This document shows, in pieces, positions 42,473-50,457 of a stretch of DNA of 64,000 nucleotides; the first letter of the stretch is position 1; each line of letters opens with the position of its first letter. The translations under genes were made by a program, and so were the position numbers. The notes beneath the pieces are model-generated. The model was not told the DNA's origin, did not search any database, and saw only the letters and a program-made list of their open reading frames with translations. The stretch covers positions 55,061 to 119,060 of the forward strand of contig OMXC01000002.1 of assembly GCA_900314925.1 (NCBI GenBank). Direction: 5' to 3'. This stretch comes from an uncultured Bacteroidales bacterium. Lineage in GTDB: Bacteria > Bacteroidota > Bacteroidia > Bacteroidales > P3.

Positions 42473-44530
42473 TCAGAATTCATATATTGCGCCAATCTTC
42501 CAGTTGCGCCCCATCATGGGGTAGGTGGCTATTATCTCGTATTGCGTGTCGAGTAGGTTCTGCACCGATGCGCGCAGCGTCAGGGTGCCAAGCTTCAGGT
42601 CAAAGCTCCGGTCGGCCGACAACGAGATGTCGCAGTAGGCCGGCAGGCGGTTGTCTGCCGAGTTCTGGTGCCCGAAATAGCGGTGGCCTACGACGATGGC
42701 CGCCGTGCCTATGTTCACCCAGCTGTTCTCCCACCGCAGGTTGGCGCCGCCCGAATGGCGCGGGGTGTATACTATCTGGTGGCCGTAGGTGCGGCTGTTG
42801 GGGTCCGTGTGGTTCAGCGCTGCCTGGAACGAGTAGTTGACGCGCACCGACAGCTGCGCAATCTGCACGTCGGCTGTGGCGTCGACGCCGTAGATGTCCA
42901 CCAGGCCGAAGTTCTCCATCGACCAGTAGTACATGCTCCCTGTGGGCTTGGCCACAATCTTGTCCTTCACGCGGTTGTAGTAGGCGTCGAGCGTCAGCTG
43001 CCCGCTGAAGGCCGTGCTGTCGGCGGCGAAGAGCTGCGTCACCCCGATGTTGACCTGGTTGGCCAGCTCCGGGCGCAGGTCCCATGGGATGAGCTGGTAA
43101 TAGTATAGCTCGCCGAAGGTGGGCACACGGTAGCTCTGCTTGTAGAACAGGCGGGCCGTCGTGGCGTCGCCCAGCTTGTACATGAGCGATACGAAAGGCG
43201 TCAGCCGTCGGTAGGCGGGGGTGGAGTCTATGTCGGCGATGCGGTCGCCGATGGAGGTGTACAGCAGGTTGCCCCTCACCGAGAGCCGCTTGCGGCTGTA
43301 CACCATCTCGGCCACCGCGGCCAGGTTGCTGCGTGTCACGTCGGTGTGGTGGTTCAGCGCCGTGTTGTGGTGGCTGCCGAGGTGCGCCAGGCTGGCGTCG
43401 GCGGCAAGGCTCATGGCGAAGCCCCTGCCCAGCGTCGTGTGCCAGCTGCCGCTGAGGTAGGCCTCGCGCTGGCGGTAGGTGTCGTGGGTCTTGCGCTCCG
43501 TGTCGTCGTAGATGTCGTTGTTCAGGCTCGCCTTGCCCATCAGCTGTGCCTGCCAGCGCTCGCGCTCCACGCGCCAGCGGGTTTGAGCGAAAGCCATCTC
43601 CTCGTGCGACTCCTGCCCGCTGACGGCCACCGAGTGCAGGGTGACCGAGCCGGGGAACTCATGGAAACCACGCATATAGTGTACCTTGGTGACTATCGTG
43701 TTGCCAGGGGCAATGGTGTGGAACAGGTTGCCGTCGGCCGACGCCATCCACACCGCCGAGTGCGTGCGCCGCTCCACCGAGGAACTGTCGCGGTGCGAGG
43801 GGGTGTAGTACAGCGTGAAAGGGTAGTCGCCCTTGCTGCGCAGATAGTTGGCCCAGAAGGTGCTCTTCAGCTTGCGGCTCCAGCGCTGCTCCCACATAAG
43901 GGTGGGCGAGAGGTGGCCGAAGCTGCCGCACTCCGCGCCGGCTTTTATCTTGGTGTGCTCGCCCGGCCAGAACTGGGGCTCGGCGGTCTCCATGTTGAGG
44001 GTATTGCCGGCGGCGTAGGCGCGCGCCGGGAGCAGCGGCGCCTGCTCCTGCCCCTGGCTGAAGCTCACGTAGGCCGCGTTGCCCAGCAGGTAGCGACCTA
44101 GGTCCACCTGGCCGTTCTGCGCGTCGTTGACGGGCACCCCGTCCAGCGTCACCGCCGAGAACTGGCTTCCCAGGCCGCGCGCCGACACCGTCTTGATGCC
44201 TCCCACGCCGCCGTAGTCCTTCAGCGTCACACCAGCCATCTGCTTCACGGCGTCGCTCAGCAGCATGGCCCCCTGGGCTTCTATCTTCTTCACGTCCATC
44301 ACCTGTGTCGGCGCCGCCGTGTTCACCGTCGAGGGGGCACGCTGCGTGCTCACCTCCACCTCGTCGAGGGTGCGCACCGTGTCCTGCGCCGCCAGGCCTA
44401 AAGGTGCCAATCCGGCGGCAAGCAGCAAAGCCCGGAGGAAGTGACGTACCGTAAGCAGGAGTCGCGCCGATGGCCGTAGCCGTTGGCGTACAATAAACGA
44501 TACTTTACAATATAAACTGACAATGCTCAT
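42473..44530 (-). CDS. btuB: TonB-dependent outer-membrane cobalamin transporter
   Basis: A 685-residue receptor. A signal peptide (FLRALLLAAGLAPLGLAAQ) precedes a plug domain (AAPTQVMDVKKIEAQGAMLLSDAVKQMAGVTLKDYGGVGGIKTVSARGLG) and a 22-strand-type barrel ending ATYPMMGRNWKIGAIYEF. It imports vitamin B12 with TonB energy. I use ATG 44528-44530, giving an unusually long N-region of about 45 residues; a later start could be used. It is directly controlled by the upstream cobalamin riboswitch and is cotranscribed with the btuG-like gene. Confidence 0.92.
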   Translation of the reverse strand: MSIVSLYCKVSFIVRQRLRPSARLLLTVRHFLRALLLAAGLAPLGLAAQDTVRTLDEVEVSTQRAPSTVNTAAPTQVMDVKKIEAQGAMLLSDAVKQMAGVTLKDYGGVGGIKTVSARGLGSQFSAVTLDGVPVNDAQNGQVDLGRYLLGNAAYVSFSQGQEQAPLLPARAYAAGNTLNMETAEPQFWPGEHTKIKAGAECGSFGHLSPTLMWEQRWSRKLKSTFWANYLRSKGDYPFTLYYTPSHRDSSSVERRTHSAVWMASADGNLFHTIAPGNTIVTKVHYMRGFHEFPGSVTLHSVAVSGQESHEEMAFAQTRWRVERERWQAQLMGKASLNNDIYDDTERKTHDTYRQREAYLSGSWHTTLGRGFAMSLAADASLAHLGSHHNTALNHHTDVTRSNLAAVAEMVYSRKRLSVRGNLLYTSIGDRIADIDSTPAYRRLTPFVSLMYKLGDATTARLFYKQSYRVPTFGELYYYQLIPWDLRPELANQVNIGVTQLFAADSTAFSGQLTLDAYYNRVKDKIVAKPTGSMYYWSMENFGLVDIYGVDATADVQIAQLSVRVNYSFQAALNHTDPNSRTYGHQIVYTPRHSGGANLRWENSWVNIGTAAIVVGHRYFGHQNSADNRLPAYCDISLSADRSFDLKLGTLTLRASVQNLLDTQYEIIATYPMMGRNWKIGAIYEF

Positions 44531-44562
44531 CTCCGTCCTTTCCTCGAGGGCTTCATGTTGCT

Positions 44563-44737
44563 TTTCTCGGTCGCGGCAGGTCTTCTGGCTTGCCTCCGGC
44601 GCTCCGCCTTCCCACACGCCTATGACAGCGTGCAGTGGCTCGTGGAGCGCCTAACTTGTTGAGGCTCACAGCAGCGGGACTGCCCGGGATTTGCACCCGG
44701 TTCCCTATTATCAGCCCTTGTGGGCTGACCGAAACCG
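44563..44737 (-). ncRNA. Cobalamin riboswitch
   Basis: The minus strand carries the core GGGAACCGGGTGCAAATCCC, then CAGTCCCGCTGCTGTGA, and near the 3' end the B12 box AAGCCAGAAGACCTGCC. P1 can form between TTTCGGTC at the 5' end and GACCGAGAAA at the 3' end. The aptamer ends 33 nt before the btuB ATG, too close for a typical terminator, so translational control is likely. When cobalamin binds, btuB and btuG should be turned down. Confidence 0.96.
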
Positions 44738-44741
44738 GCTG

Positions 44742-44772
44742 CAAAAGTACGAAGAAAAAGCGACATGGCAAA
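44742..44772 (-). promoter_or_regulatory. Promoter of the btuB riboswitch transcript
   Basis: TTTG (44769-44772), a 19-nt spacer and TACTTTTG (44742-44749) on the minus strand put the start site at the 5' edge of the riboswitch. The -33 context is TTTTTGCCATG. Confidence 0.82.
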
Positions 44773-44794
44773 AATAATTTGCATCGCCATCGCT

Positions 44795-44925
44795 CCCCCT
44801 ACGGCTCCGGTACGGAGTCCCTACGGCATTTCTTCAGTAGTTCTTCAGTGCTGCACTGAAGAACTACTGAAGAACTACTGAAGAACGGCCGTACCGGGTC
44901 CGTAGGGGGTCCGTAGGGGATGCGT
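44795..44925. repeat. 11-nt-unit palindromic array, copy E
   Basis: The outer units are GC-rich (CCCCCTACGGC, TCCGGTACGGA, GTCCCTACGGC and complements). The inner units are ATTTCTTCAGT, AGTTCTTCAGT, GCTGCACTGAA, GAACTACTGAA twice and GAACGGCCGTA. The centre is a perfect 22-bp inverted repeat (44830-44851 and 44853-44874) around T44852. It lies between the rimO terminator and the btuB promoter. Confidence 0.9.
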
Positions 44926-44968
44926 GCAAAACAGAAACCCGCCACGTGGGGTTCCACGTGGTGGGTTG
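44920..44968 (-). terminator. Intrinsic terminator after rimO
   Basis: A 14-bp stem with one G-T pair (44937-44950 with 44955-44968, loop GGTT) is followed on the minus strand by a T-rich stretch (TTTCTGTTTTGC). Confidence 0.8.
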
Positions 44969-44989
44969 GTTCGTGTTTTGTGCTGTTGT

Positions 44990-46303
44990 TTAGTCGGTTA
45001 TCTCGCCGAAGAGGTCGTTTTCCATGGCGGAGGTGATGCGGACGGTGATGAAGTCGCCTGGGGCGGGGATGGATGATGTGACGATTGTGTCGGTGGGGAT
45101 GATGACTTCGTCGTCGACTTCGGGGCTGTCGTATTCGGTGCGCGCCACGACAGAGTCCCCCTCGACGCGGTCGACGAGGCAGCGGAAGGTGCGGCCCACG
45201 CGGGCTTCGTTTTTCTCGAGGGATATGGCTTCCTGCACGGCCATGAGCTCGCTGACGCGGCGCTCTTTCTCCTCTTGCGGCACGGGGTCGCCGAGGTGTT
45301 CGGCGGGGGTGCCTTCCTCGGGCGAGTAGGCGAAGCAGCCCATGCGGTCGAAACGCGCCTGGCGCACGAACTCCTTGAGTTCCTCGAAGTCTTCGGCGGT
45401 CTCGCCGGGGTAGCCGACGATGAGGGTGGTGCGGATGGCGGCGCCGGGCAGCCGCTGGCGGAACTTCTCGAGCAGGCGCAGGGTGCCTTCGCGGTCTATG
45501 CCGCGCTGCATGGAGGTGAGGATGCGGCTGTTGATGTGCTGGAGCGGTATGTCGATGTAGTTGCAGATGTTGGGGTGGCGTGCTATGGCGTCGATGGCGT
45601 CGTCGGGGAAGGAGGCGGGGTAGGTGTAGTGGAGGCGTATCCACTGGGCACCGCTCTCGGTGGCGAGGCGGTCGAGGAGCTCGCCGAGGGCGCGGCGGCG
45701 GTAGAGGTCGAGGCCGTAGAAGGTGGTGTCCTGGCTGATGACGATGAGCTCTTTGACGCCTTTGGCGACGAGGGCTTTGGCTTCGGCCACGAGGTCGTCT
45801 ATGGGTATGGACTTGTGAGCGCCGCGGATGAGGGGTATGGCGCAGTAGGAGCAGCTGCGGTTGCAGCCTTCGGCTATCTTGAGGTAGGCGTAGTGGGACG
45901 GGGTGGAGAGGGGGCGTTTCTCTATCGTGCCTGTGGTGCCTATGGTGTCAATGGTGTCTAAATCCTCTGCTATCTTCTCCCACTCGTGGACGCCGTACCA
46001 GGCGTCGACCTCGGGTATCTCCTTGGCGAGCTCGTCGCGGTAGCGCTCTACGAGGCAGCCGCAGGCGACGAGGCGGCGGGCTTTGCGGCCGCGGGTCTTG
46101 ACGTCGATCTGCTGCAGTATGGTGTTGACGCTCTCCTCCTTGGCGTCGCCTATGAAGCCGCAGGTGTTGACGATGACGGTGTCGCAGTCGTTGCGTTGGC
46201 GGTCGAAGAAGACGCTGTGCCCTTGTGCTTTCAGCCGTGCGGCGAGGTTCTCGCTGTCGACGGTGTTCTTGGGGCAGCCGAGGGTGATGATGTTTATTTT
46301 CAT
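44990..46303 (-). CDS. rimO: Ribosomal protein uS12 methylthiotransferase
   Basis: A 437-residue radical SAM enzyme that adds a methylthio group to an aspartate of ribosomal protein S12. The N-terminal UPF0004 domain has C10, C48 and C83 for one cluster, the radical SAM cluster is C147, C151 and C154 (CNRSCSYC), and a C-terminal TRAM domain is present. The linker at residues 115-128 (LDTIDTIGTTGTIE) is encoded by four 9-nt repeats. The ATG is immediately preceded by a heptad array that starts at the ftsY stop. Confidence 0.95.
   Translation of the reverse strand: MKINIITLGCPKNTVDSENLAARLKAQGHSVFFDRQRNDCDTVIVNTCGFIGDAKEESVNTILQQIDVKTRGRKARRLVACGCLVERYRDELAKEIPEVDAWYGVHEWEKIAEDLDTIDTIGTTGTIEKRPLSTPSHYAYLKIAEGCNRSCSYCAIPLIRGAHKSIPIDDLVAEAKALVAKGVKELIVISQDTTFYGLDLYRRRALGELLDRLATESGAQWIRLHYTYPASFPDDAIDAIARHPNICNYIDIPLQHINSRILTSMQRGIDREGTLRLLEKFRQRLPGAAIRTTLIVGYPGETAEDFEELKEFVRQARFDRMGCFAYSPEEGTPAEHLGDPVPQEEKERRVSELMAVQEAISLEKNEARVGRTFRCLVDRVEGDSVVARTEYDSPEVDDEVIIPTDTIVTSSIPAPGDFITVRITSAMENDLFGEITD
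45927..45962. repeat. Nonamer repeats inside rimO
   Basis: Four 9-nt units: GTGCCTGTG, GTGCCTATG, GTGTCAATG, GTGTCTAAA. They keep frame and encode the repeated TI/DT residues of the interdomain linker. Confidence 0.75.
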
Positions 46304-46493
46304 AGTTGGTAGTGGGTAGTTGGTAGTTTGGAGTTAAGTGTTAAGTGATAAGTGATAAGTGGGTAGTTGGTAGTGGGCAGTTGTTAGTGGGTAGTTGTTA
46401 GTTGGTAGTGGTGGGTAGTACATGCGTGAGACTGCTACCCACTATCCACTATCCACTACCCACTATCCACTACCCACTACCAACTACCCACTA
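46304..46493. repeat. Heptad inverted array filling the ftsY-rimO gap
   Basis: The left arm has about 15 AGTNNNN units (AGTTGGT, AGTGGGT, AGTGTTA, AGTGATA and others). The right arm has eight ACTNNNN units (ACTATCC, ACTACCC, ACTACCA, ACTAATT). On the ftsY strand the right arm reads TAGTGGG/TAGTGGA repeated, and its first TAG is the ftsY stop. The left arm ends exactly at the rimO ATG. It is the longest heptad array in the window. Confidence 0.9.
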
Positions 46494-47447
46494 ATTCTCA
46501 AATAGTGAATCTACGAATTCGTTTGGGTCGAAGAGCTGGAGGTCTGTCATCTTCTCGCCGAGGCCGATGTAGCGCACGGGGACGTTGAACTGGTCGCTGA
46601 TGCCTATGATGACGCCGCCTTTGGCGGTGCCGTCGAGCTTGGTGAGCGCGAGGGCGTTGACGTCGGTGGCTTCGGTGAACTGGCGGGCCTGCTCTATGGC
46701 GTTCTGGCCGGTGGAGGCGTCGAGGACGAGGAGCACTTCGTGTGGCGCGTCGGGCACGAGTTTCTGCATGACGCGGCGTATCTTGGTGAGCTCGTTCATG
46801 AGGCCTACCTTGTTGTGGAGGCGTCCGGCGGTGTCGATGATGACGATGTCGGAGCCTTTGGAGATGGCGCTCTGGAGGGTGTCGTAGGCCACGGAGGCGG
46901 GGTCGGCGCCCATGCCTTGCTGCACGATGGGGACGCCGACGCGGTCGGCCCAGAGCATGAGCTGCTCTACGGCGGCGGCGCGGAAGGTGTCGGCGGCACC
47001 GAGCATGACGTTGCGGCCTGCCTGCTTGTAGCGGTAGGCGAGTTTGGCGATGGTGGTGGTCTTGCCGACGCCGTTGACGCCCACGACGAGGATGACGTAG
47101 GGCTTGGTGGGCAGCGGCGCATCGAAGGTGGCGGGCATGTCGTTCTGCGGGTGGCGCAGGAGCTGCGCTATCTCGGCGCGCAGTATGTCGTTGAGCTCCG
47201 AGGTGGATATGTATTTGTCGCGGTGTATGCGGTCCTGCAGTTTGGCTATGACCTTGAGGGTGGTGTCGACGCCTACGTCGGAGGTGATGAGGGTCTCTTC
47301 AAGTTTGTCGAGGACGTCGTCGTCGACGGTGGTTTTGCCGAAGATGGAGCGTGTGATCTTGGCGAAGAGGCTCTCCTTGGTCTTGGCGAGGCCGGAGTCG
47401 AGGGTCTGGCGCTCGGCGGTCTTTTCTTTACGGCTGAATAATCCCAT
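46491..47447 (-). CDS. ftsY: Signal recognition particle receptor FtsY
   Basis: A 318-residue SRP GTPase that docks ribosome-SRP complexes at the membrane. The N domain covers about residues 20-100. GTPase motifs are GVNGVGKTTT (G1), DTFRAAAVEQL, DTAGRLHNK (G3) and TKLDGTAKGG (G4). The acidic A domain is short, as in other Bacteroidota. It follows the thioredoxin-like gene by 10 nt; its TAG stop lies inside the last heptad of the array separating it from rimO. Confidence 0.96.
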   Translation of the reverse strand: MGLFSRKEKTAERQTLDSGLAKTKESLFAKITRSIFGKTTVDDDVLDKLEETLITSDVGVDTTLKVIAKLQDRIHRDKYISTSELNDILRAEIAQLLRHPQNDMPATFDAPLPTKPYVILVVGVNGVGKTTTIAKLAYRYKQAGRNVMLGAADTFRAAAVEQLMLWADRVGVPIVQQGMGADPASVAYDTLQSAISKGSDIVIIDTAGRLHNKVGLMNELTKIRRVMQKLVPDAPHEVLLVLDASTGQNAIEQARQFTEATDVNALALTKLDGTAKGGVIIGISDQFNVPVRYIGLGEKMTDLQLFDPNEFVDSLFEN

Positions 47448-47457
47448 GGCGTTGTGC

Positions 47458-47994
47458 TTATTTGAGGGCTTTCTCCATTACGGGATAGATCTCCTTGTCG
47501 AATATCTGCATGTACTTGTCGTAGGGGTATTTGGCATTGTCGCCGGAGGCGAAGTACCACAGGATGACGGCAAACTCCCTGGGGGGATAGAAGCCTGGGA
47601 CCACGGTGAGGAGGGTGCCGTCGGCGCGGAAGATGGCGAAGGAGGGGAAGCCTATGCGCTGGCCGAGGGTGGCCTGCGTGAAGACGTGCACTTTGTTGCG
47701 CCCCTGTGTGGCGGGCGGATAGACGCGGCCGTTCCAGGTGACGGTCTCGTTGCCTTCGGCGTTGAACTTGACGGGGTAGTAGTAGGTGTTCATTATTTTG
47801 GCCACCGTGGGGTCTGTGAAGGTCTGGCGGTCCATCTTCTTGCAGTAGCCGCACCAGTTGGTGTAGAAGTCCACGATGTAGAGTCGCGAGCCTATTTTGG
47901 CCTTGGAGGCGTCGGCGATGGTGTGCCAGTTGACCTGTGCCGCGGCTGTGCCTACGAGGAGGCTGATGATTGTGATGATGAGGGTCTTTTTCAT
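47458..47994 (-). CDS. Periplasmic thioredoxin-like protein
   Basis: A 178-residue protein with a signal peptide (LIITIISLLVGTAAAQ) and a thioredoxin fold. DFYTNWCGYCKKMDRQTF gives the CxxC active site (WCGYC), and GFPSFAIFRADGTLL has the cis-proline region. It is of the DUF255/thioredoxin_7 type that reduces or isomerises disulfides in the envelope. It is located between the spoIID-like and ftsY genes with short gaps, so probably cotranscribed. Confidence 0.85.
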   Translation of the reverse strand: MKKTLIITIISLLVGTAAAQVNWHTIADASKAKIGSRLYIVDFYTNWCGYCKKMDRQTFTDPTVAKIMNTYYYPVKFNAEGNETVTWNGRVYPPATQGRNKVHVFTQATLGQRIGFPSFAIFRADGTLLTVVPGFYPPREFAVILWYFASGDNAKYPYDKYMQIFDKEIYPVMEKALK

Positions 47995-48016
47995 GACTTA
48001 TGCTGTTTTTGTTTAT

Positions 48017-49345
48017 TTACCATTCGTATTGCCAATCCTGCTCGTTGTCCTGCTCTTCCTCTATGTATATCTCCTCACGCTCCTCGCGGTCGCGGATGCG
48101 GAAGAGTCGGCCGAGCCAGTCGTCTTTCTTGGAGCGTACCTGTGTGTCGCGCTGGCTGTCCTCGTCGATGATGCGCACAAGCCGTGCGGTGTAGTTCTCT
48201 ACGTAGTTGCCTCCCGCCAGAGGGTCGTGGTAAAGCATGGCGCCCGTGTAGTAGTGGCGCAGGATGCTGTCGTAGGCATAGCCGAGGGTGACCATGCGGA
48301 TGGCCCCTTCCTGGCTGAGGCCCACGCCGTGGCCATAGCCGTGGCCGGTGAGTATGACGTTGTTGGCCATGGTGTCGAAGGTTACGGAGAAGAAGGTGGA
48401 CTTGAGCTGCCAGTCGAGGCGCACGCGTGTGAGTGGCACGCCGAGGATGCGGGCTTGGCGCACGGGTTGGCTGAAATGCAGCAGGCTGTCGCGCACGGCG
48501 CTGTCGGCGGTGTTGAGTTTGTGTGTCTTGCTGAAGTAGTTGAGCCAACGGTCGGCGCTGATGGTGCGTACCCAGTCGCTCTGCCGCATGCGGAAAGAGA
48601 AGGTGTCGGCGACAGAGCGCAGGTAGGGCAAGGCGGTGCGCCACACGTCCTCTGAGTTGGCCGTCTGGCCGCCGCTGTTGGAGTGGAAGGGGGTCTCTAT
48701 GAGCTTGCCGGCACTGTCTACGAGGGTCTCGCCGCAGCTCTCGATGACGCCGAGCATGATGTCGGGGCGTATGCAGCGGTTGAGATAGGCTTGGCAGTGC
48801 ACATTGTCGCAGAAGTTGTAGCCGTCGGCGGCATGTTTCTTGATGTTGCGCAGCGCCCAGGTGCGGCTGATGATGGCCTGTATGCGGAAGATGTCGCTGT
48901 GCTGGCCGTATATCTCGCTCTGTACGACACCGGCGATATATGTCTCGAACTCTACGTCTCCGATGAGTATCATCTTCTTGCCGGCGGCGGGCTTTACCTC
49001 GAGGTTACCCTCATAGGTGCGCTGTTTGCAGCCTTCGGGGTTGAGACAGAGGATGCAGGCGGTGTCCACGGCCTCAAGGCGCACCTTGCTGAAGGTGCCG
49101 TAGTCGTCGTCGTTGACGCTGACATGCAAGCGGTTGCCCTCCGGGCGGATGAGCACTGAGCGTCCTTCGCCTACCATGTCCTCAATGAGGGTGCCGTCGT
49201 CTCCGTAGATGTTGTAGCTGCCAAGGTCGAAGCTCACGTTGAGGATGCTGACGCTGTTGGTGCTGAAGAGCCTCACTTTGACGCGGTCGGCGTGTGCCGG
49301 CAGGACGGCAATCATTAGCATTATTATGGTCAGCAGGCGCTTCAT
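48017..49345 (-). CDS. SpoIID/LytB domain protein
   Basis: A 442-residue protein with a signal peptide (LLTIIMLMIAVLPAHA). The SpoIID domain contains FETYIAGVVQSEI, IFRIQAIISRTWALRNIKKH, FHSNSGGQTANSEDVW and GHGYGHGVGLSQEGA, matching the glycan-cleaving fold of SpoIID/LytB. In sporulating bacteria SpoIID is a lytic transglycosylase acting on denuded glycans; here a general peptidoglycan role is likely. The C-terminus is a charged tail rich in Glu and Arg (EEREEIYIEEEQDNEQD). It overlaps lpxB by 4 nt. Confidence 0.88.
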   Translation of the reverse strand: MKRLLTIIMLMIAVLPAHADRVKVRLFSTNSVSILNVSFDLGSYNIYGDDGTLIEDMVGEGRSVLIRPEGNRLHVSVNDDDYGTFSKVRLEAVDTACILCLNPEGCKQRTYEGNLEVKPAAGKKMILIGDVEFETYIAGVVQSEIYGQHSDIFRIQAIISRTWALRNIKKHAADGYNFCDNVHCQAYLNRCIRPDIMLGVIESCGETLVDSAGKLIETPFHSNSGGQTANSEDVWRTALPYLRSVADTFSFRMRQSDWVRTISADRWLNYFSKTHKLNTADSAVRDSLLHFSQPVRQARILGVPLTRVRLDWQLKSTFFSVTFDTMANNVILTGHGYGHGVGLSQEGAIRMVTLGYAYDSILRHYYTGAMLYHDPLAGGNYVENYTARLVRIIDEDSQRDTQVRSKKDDWLGRLFRIRDREEREEIYIEEEQDNEQDWQYEW

Positions 49346-50457
49346 TGTTGTGTCAGGTTATAGATGATGTCTGCTGTGCGTGCCGAGGCGCCGCCGTTGC
49401 CGAGAAGGGTGCGCATGTCGGCATACTCGTTGAGCATGCGTTCGCGATTGCCCTCGTCGTCGGCTATGAGGCGGAACTCGTGCTCCAAGCGCTCGGCGTT
49501 GAAGTCGTTCTGGATCAGCTCGGTGACGATGGGGCTGTCGGCAATGAGGTTGACCAGCGAGATATAGTTTATGCGGCGTCCCACGACGGCTCTTGCAATG
49601 AGGTAGGAGATGGGGTTGCCGCTGTAGCATACCACCTGGGGCACGTTGAAGAGGGCCGTCTCAAGGGTGGCGGTGCCGGAGCATACGATGGCGGCATGTG
49701 CTTGCGACAGCAGGCTGTAGGTCTGGTCGTAGACCACTTCTATTGTGCTGCTGGCAGGTATGTATTTGCGGTACTGGCTTTCACCCAGCAGGCTCATGCC
49801 TGCCACCACGAAGCGGTAGTCGCGGTGGTTGTACGCCAGGCGCACCATCTGCGGCAGGCTGTTCTTGAGCTCTTGGCGGCGGCTGCCGGGAAGCAGGGCG
49901 ACGATGGGTTTGTCGGCCTTGAGTGTTAAGTGCGGGTTGCTGAGTTGATGGTTCGCTATGGCGTCCAGCAACGGATGCCCTACGTAGACAGCCTGCGGCA
50001 TGTCGTTCTCCGCAAAGAACTGCTCCTCGAATGGCAGTATGTAGCAAAGCCTGTCGAGGGTGTTGCGCATGCCTCTGATGCGCCCTTTCTTCCATGCCCA
50101 CAGGTTGGGCGATATGTAATGCAGGGTCTTGTATCCCTGTTTGTGGGCCCACGCCTCTATCTTGAGGTTGAAGCCTGGGTAGTCGATGCCCACCACGACG
50201 TCCGGCCGCCATTGCTCGATGTCTTTTTTGCAAAGGGCGATGTTGCCAAGTACCGTGCGCAGGTGTGCCACCACTTCAACAAAGCCCATGATCGCCAGGT
50301 CGCGTATGTGGCGTACCGGCGTACCGCCTATTGCCGCCATGGCGTCTCCGCCCCAGAAGCGGAACTCCGCCGCAGGGTCTTTCTGTAGCAGGGCGCGCAT
50401 GAGGTTGGCTCCGTGCAGGTCGCCAGAGGCTTCACCGGCTATGATGTAGTACTTCAT
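49342..50457 (-). CDS. lpxB: Lipid-A-disaccharide synthase
   Basis: A 371-residue GT19 enzyme joining UDP-diacylglucosamine and lipid X in lipid A synthesis at the inner membrane. MKYYIIAGEASGDLHGANL, GIDYPGFNL, YISPNLWAWKKGR, PFEEQFF and ALLPGSRRQEL are signature segments, and SGTATLE the acceptor-site motif. The loop NHQLSNPHLTLKADK is partly encoded by heptad-like repeats (49922-49949). I start at ATG 50455-50457. It overlaps both neighbours by 4 nt. Confidence 0.95.
   Translation of the reverse strand: MKYYIIAGEASGDLHGANLMRALLQKDPAAEFRFWGGDAMAAIGGTPVRHIRDLAIMGFVEVVAHLRTVLGNIALCKKDIEQWRPDVVVGIDYPGFNLKIEAWAHKQGYKTLHYISPNLWAWKKGRIRGMRNTLDRLCYILPFEEQFFAENDMPQAVYVGHPLLDAIANHQLSNPHLTLKADKPIVALLPGSRRQELKNSLPQMVRLAYNHRDYRFVVAGMSLLGESQYRKYIPASSTIEVVYDQTYSLLSQAHAAIVCSGTATLETALFNVPQVVCYSGNPISYLIARAVVGRRINYISLVNLIADSPIVTELIQNDFNAERLEHEFRLIADDEGNRERMLNEYADMRTLLGNGGASARTADIIYNLTQQ
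49922..49949. repeat. Heptad-like repeats inside lpxB
   Basis: Plus-strand units AGTGTTA, AGTGCGG, GTTGCTG and AGTTGAT follow the 7-nt pattern of the intergenic arrays. On the coding strand they read ACT-type, and they encode a loop between GHPLLDAI and KPIVALLPGSR. Confidence 0.55.

Noticed and set aside
46304..46493. CRISPR array
   Set aside because: Units are 7 nt with no spacers of 25-40 nt, no leader and no cas genes; it is a tandem/inverted short-period array.
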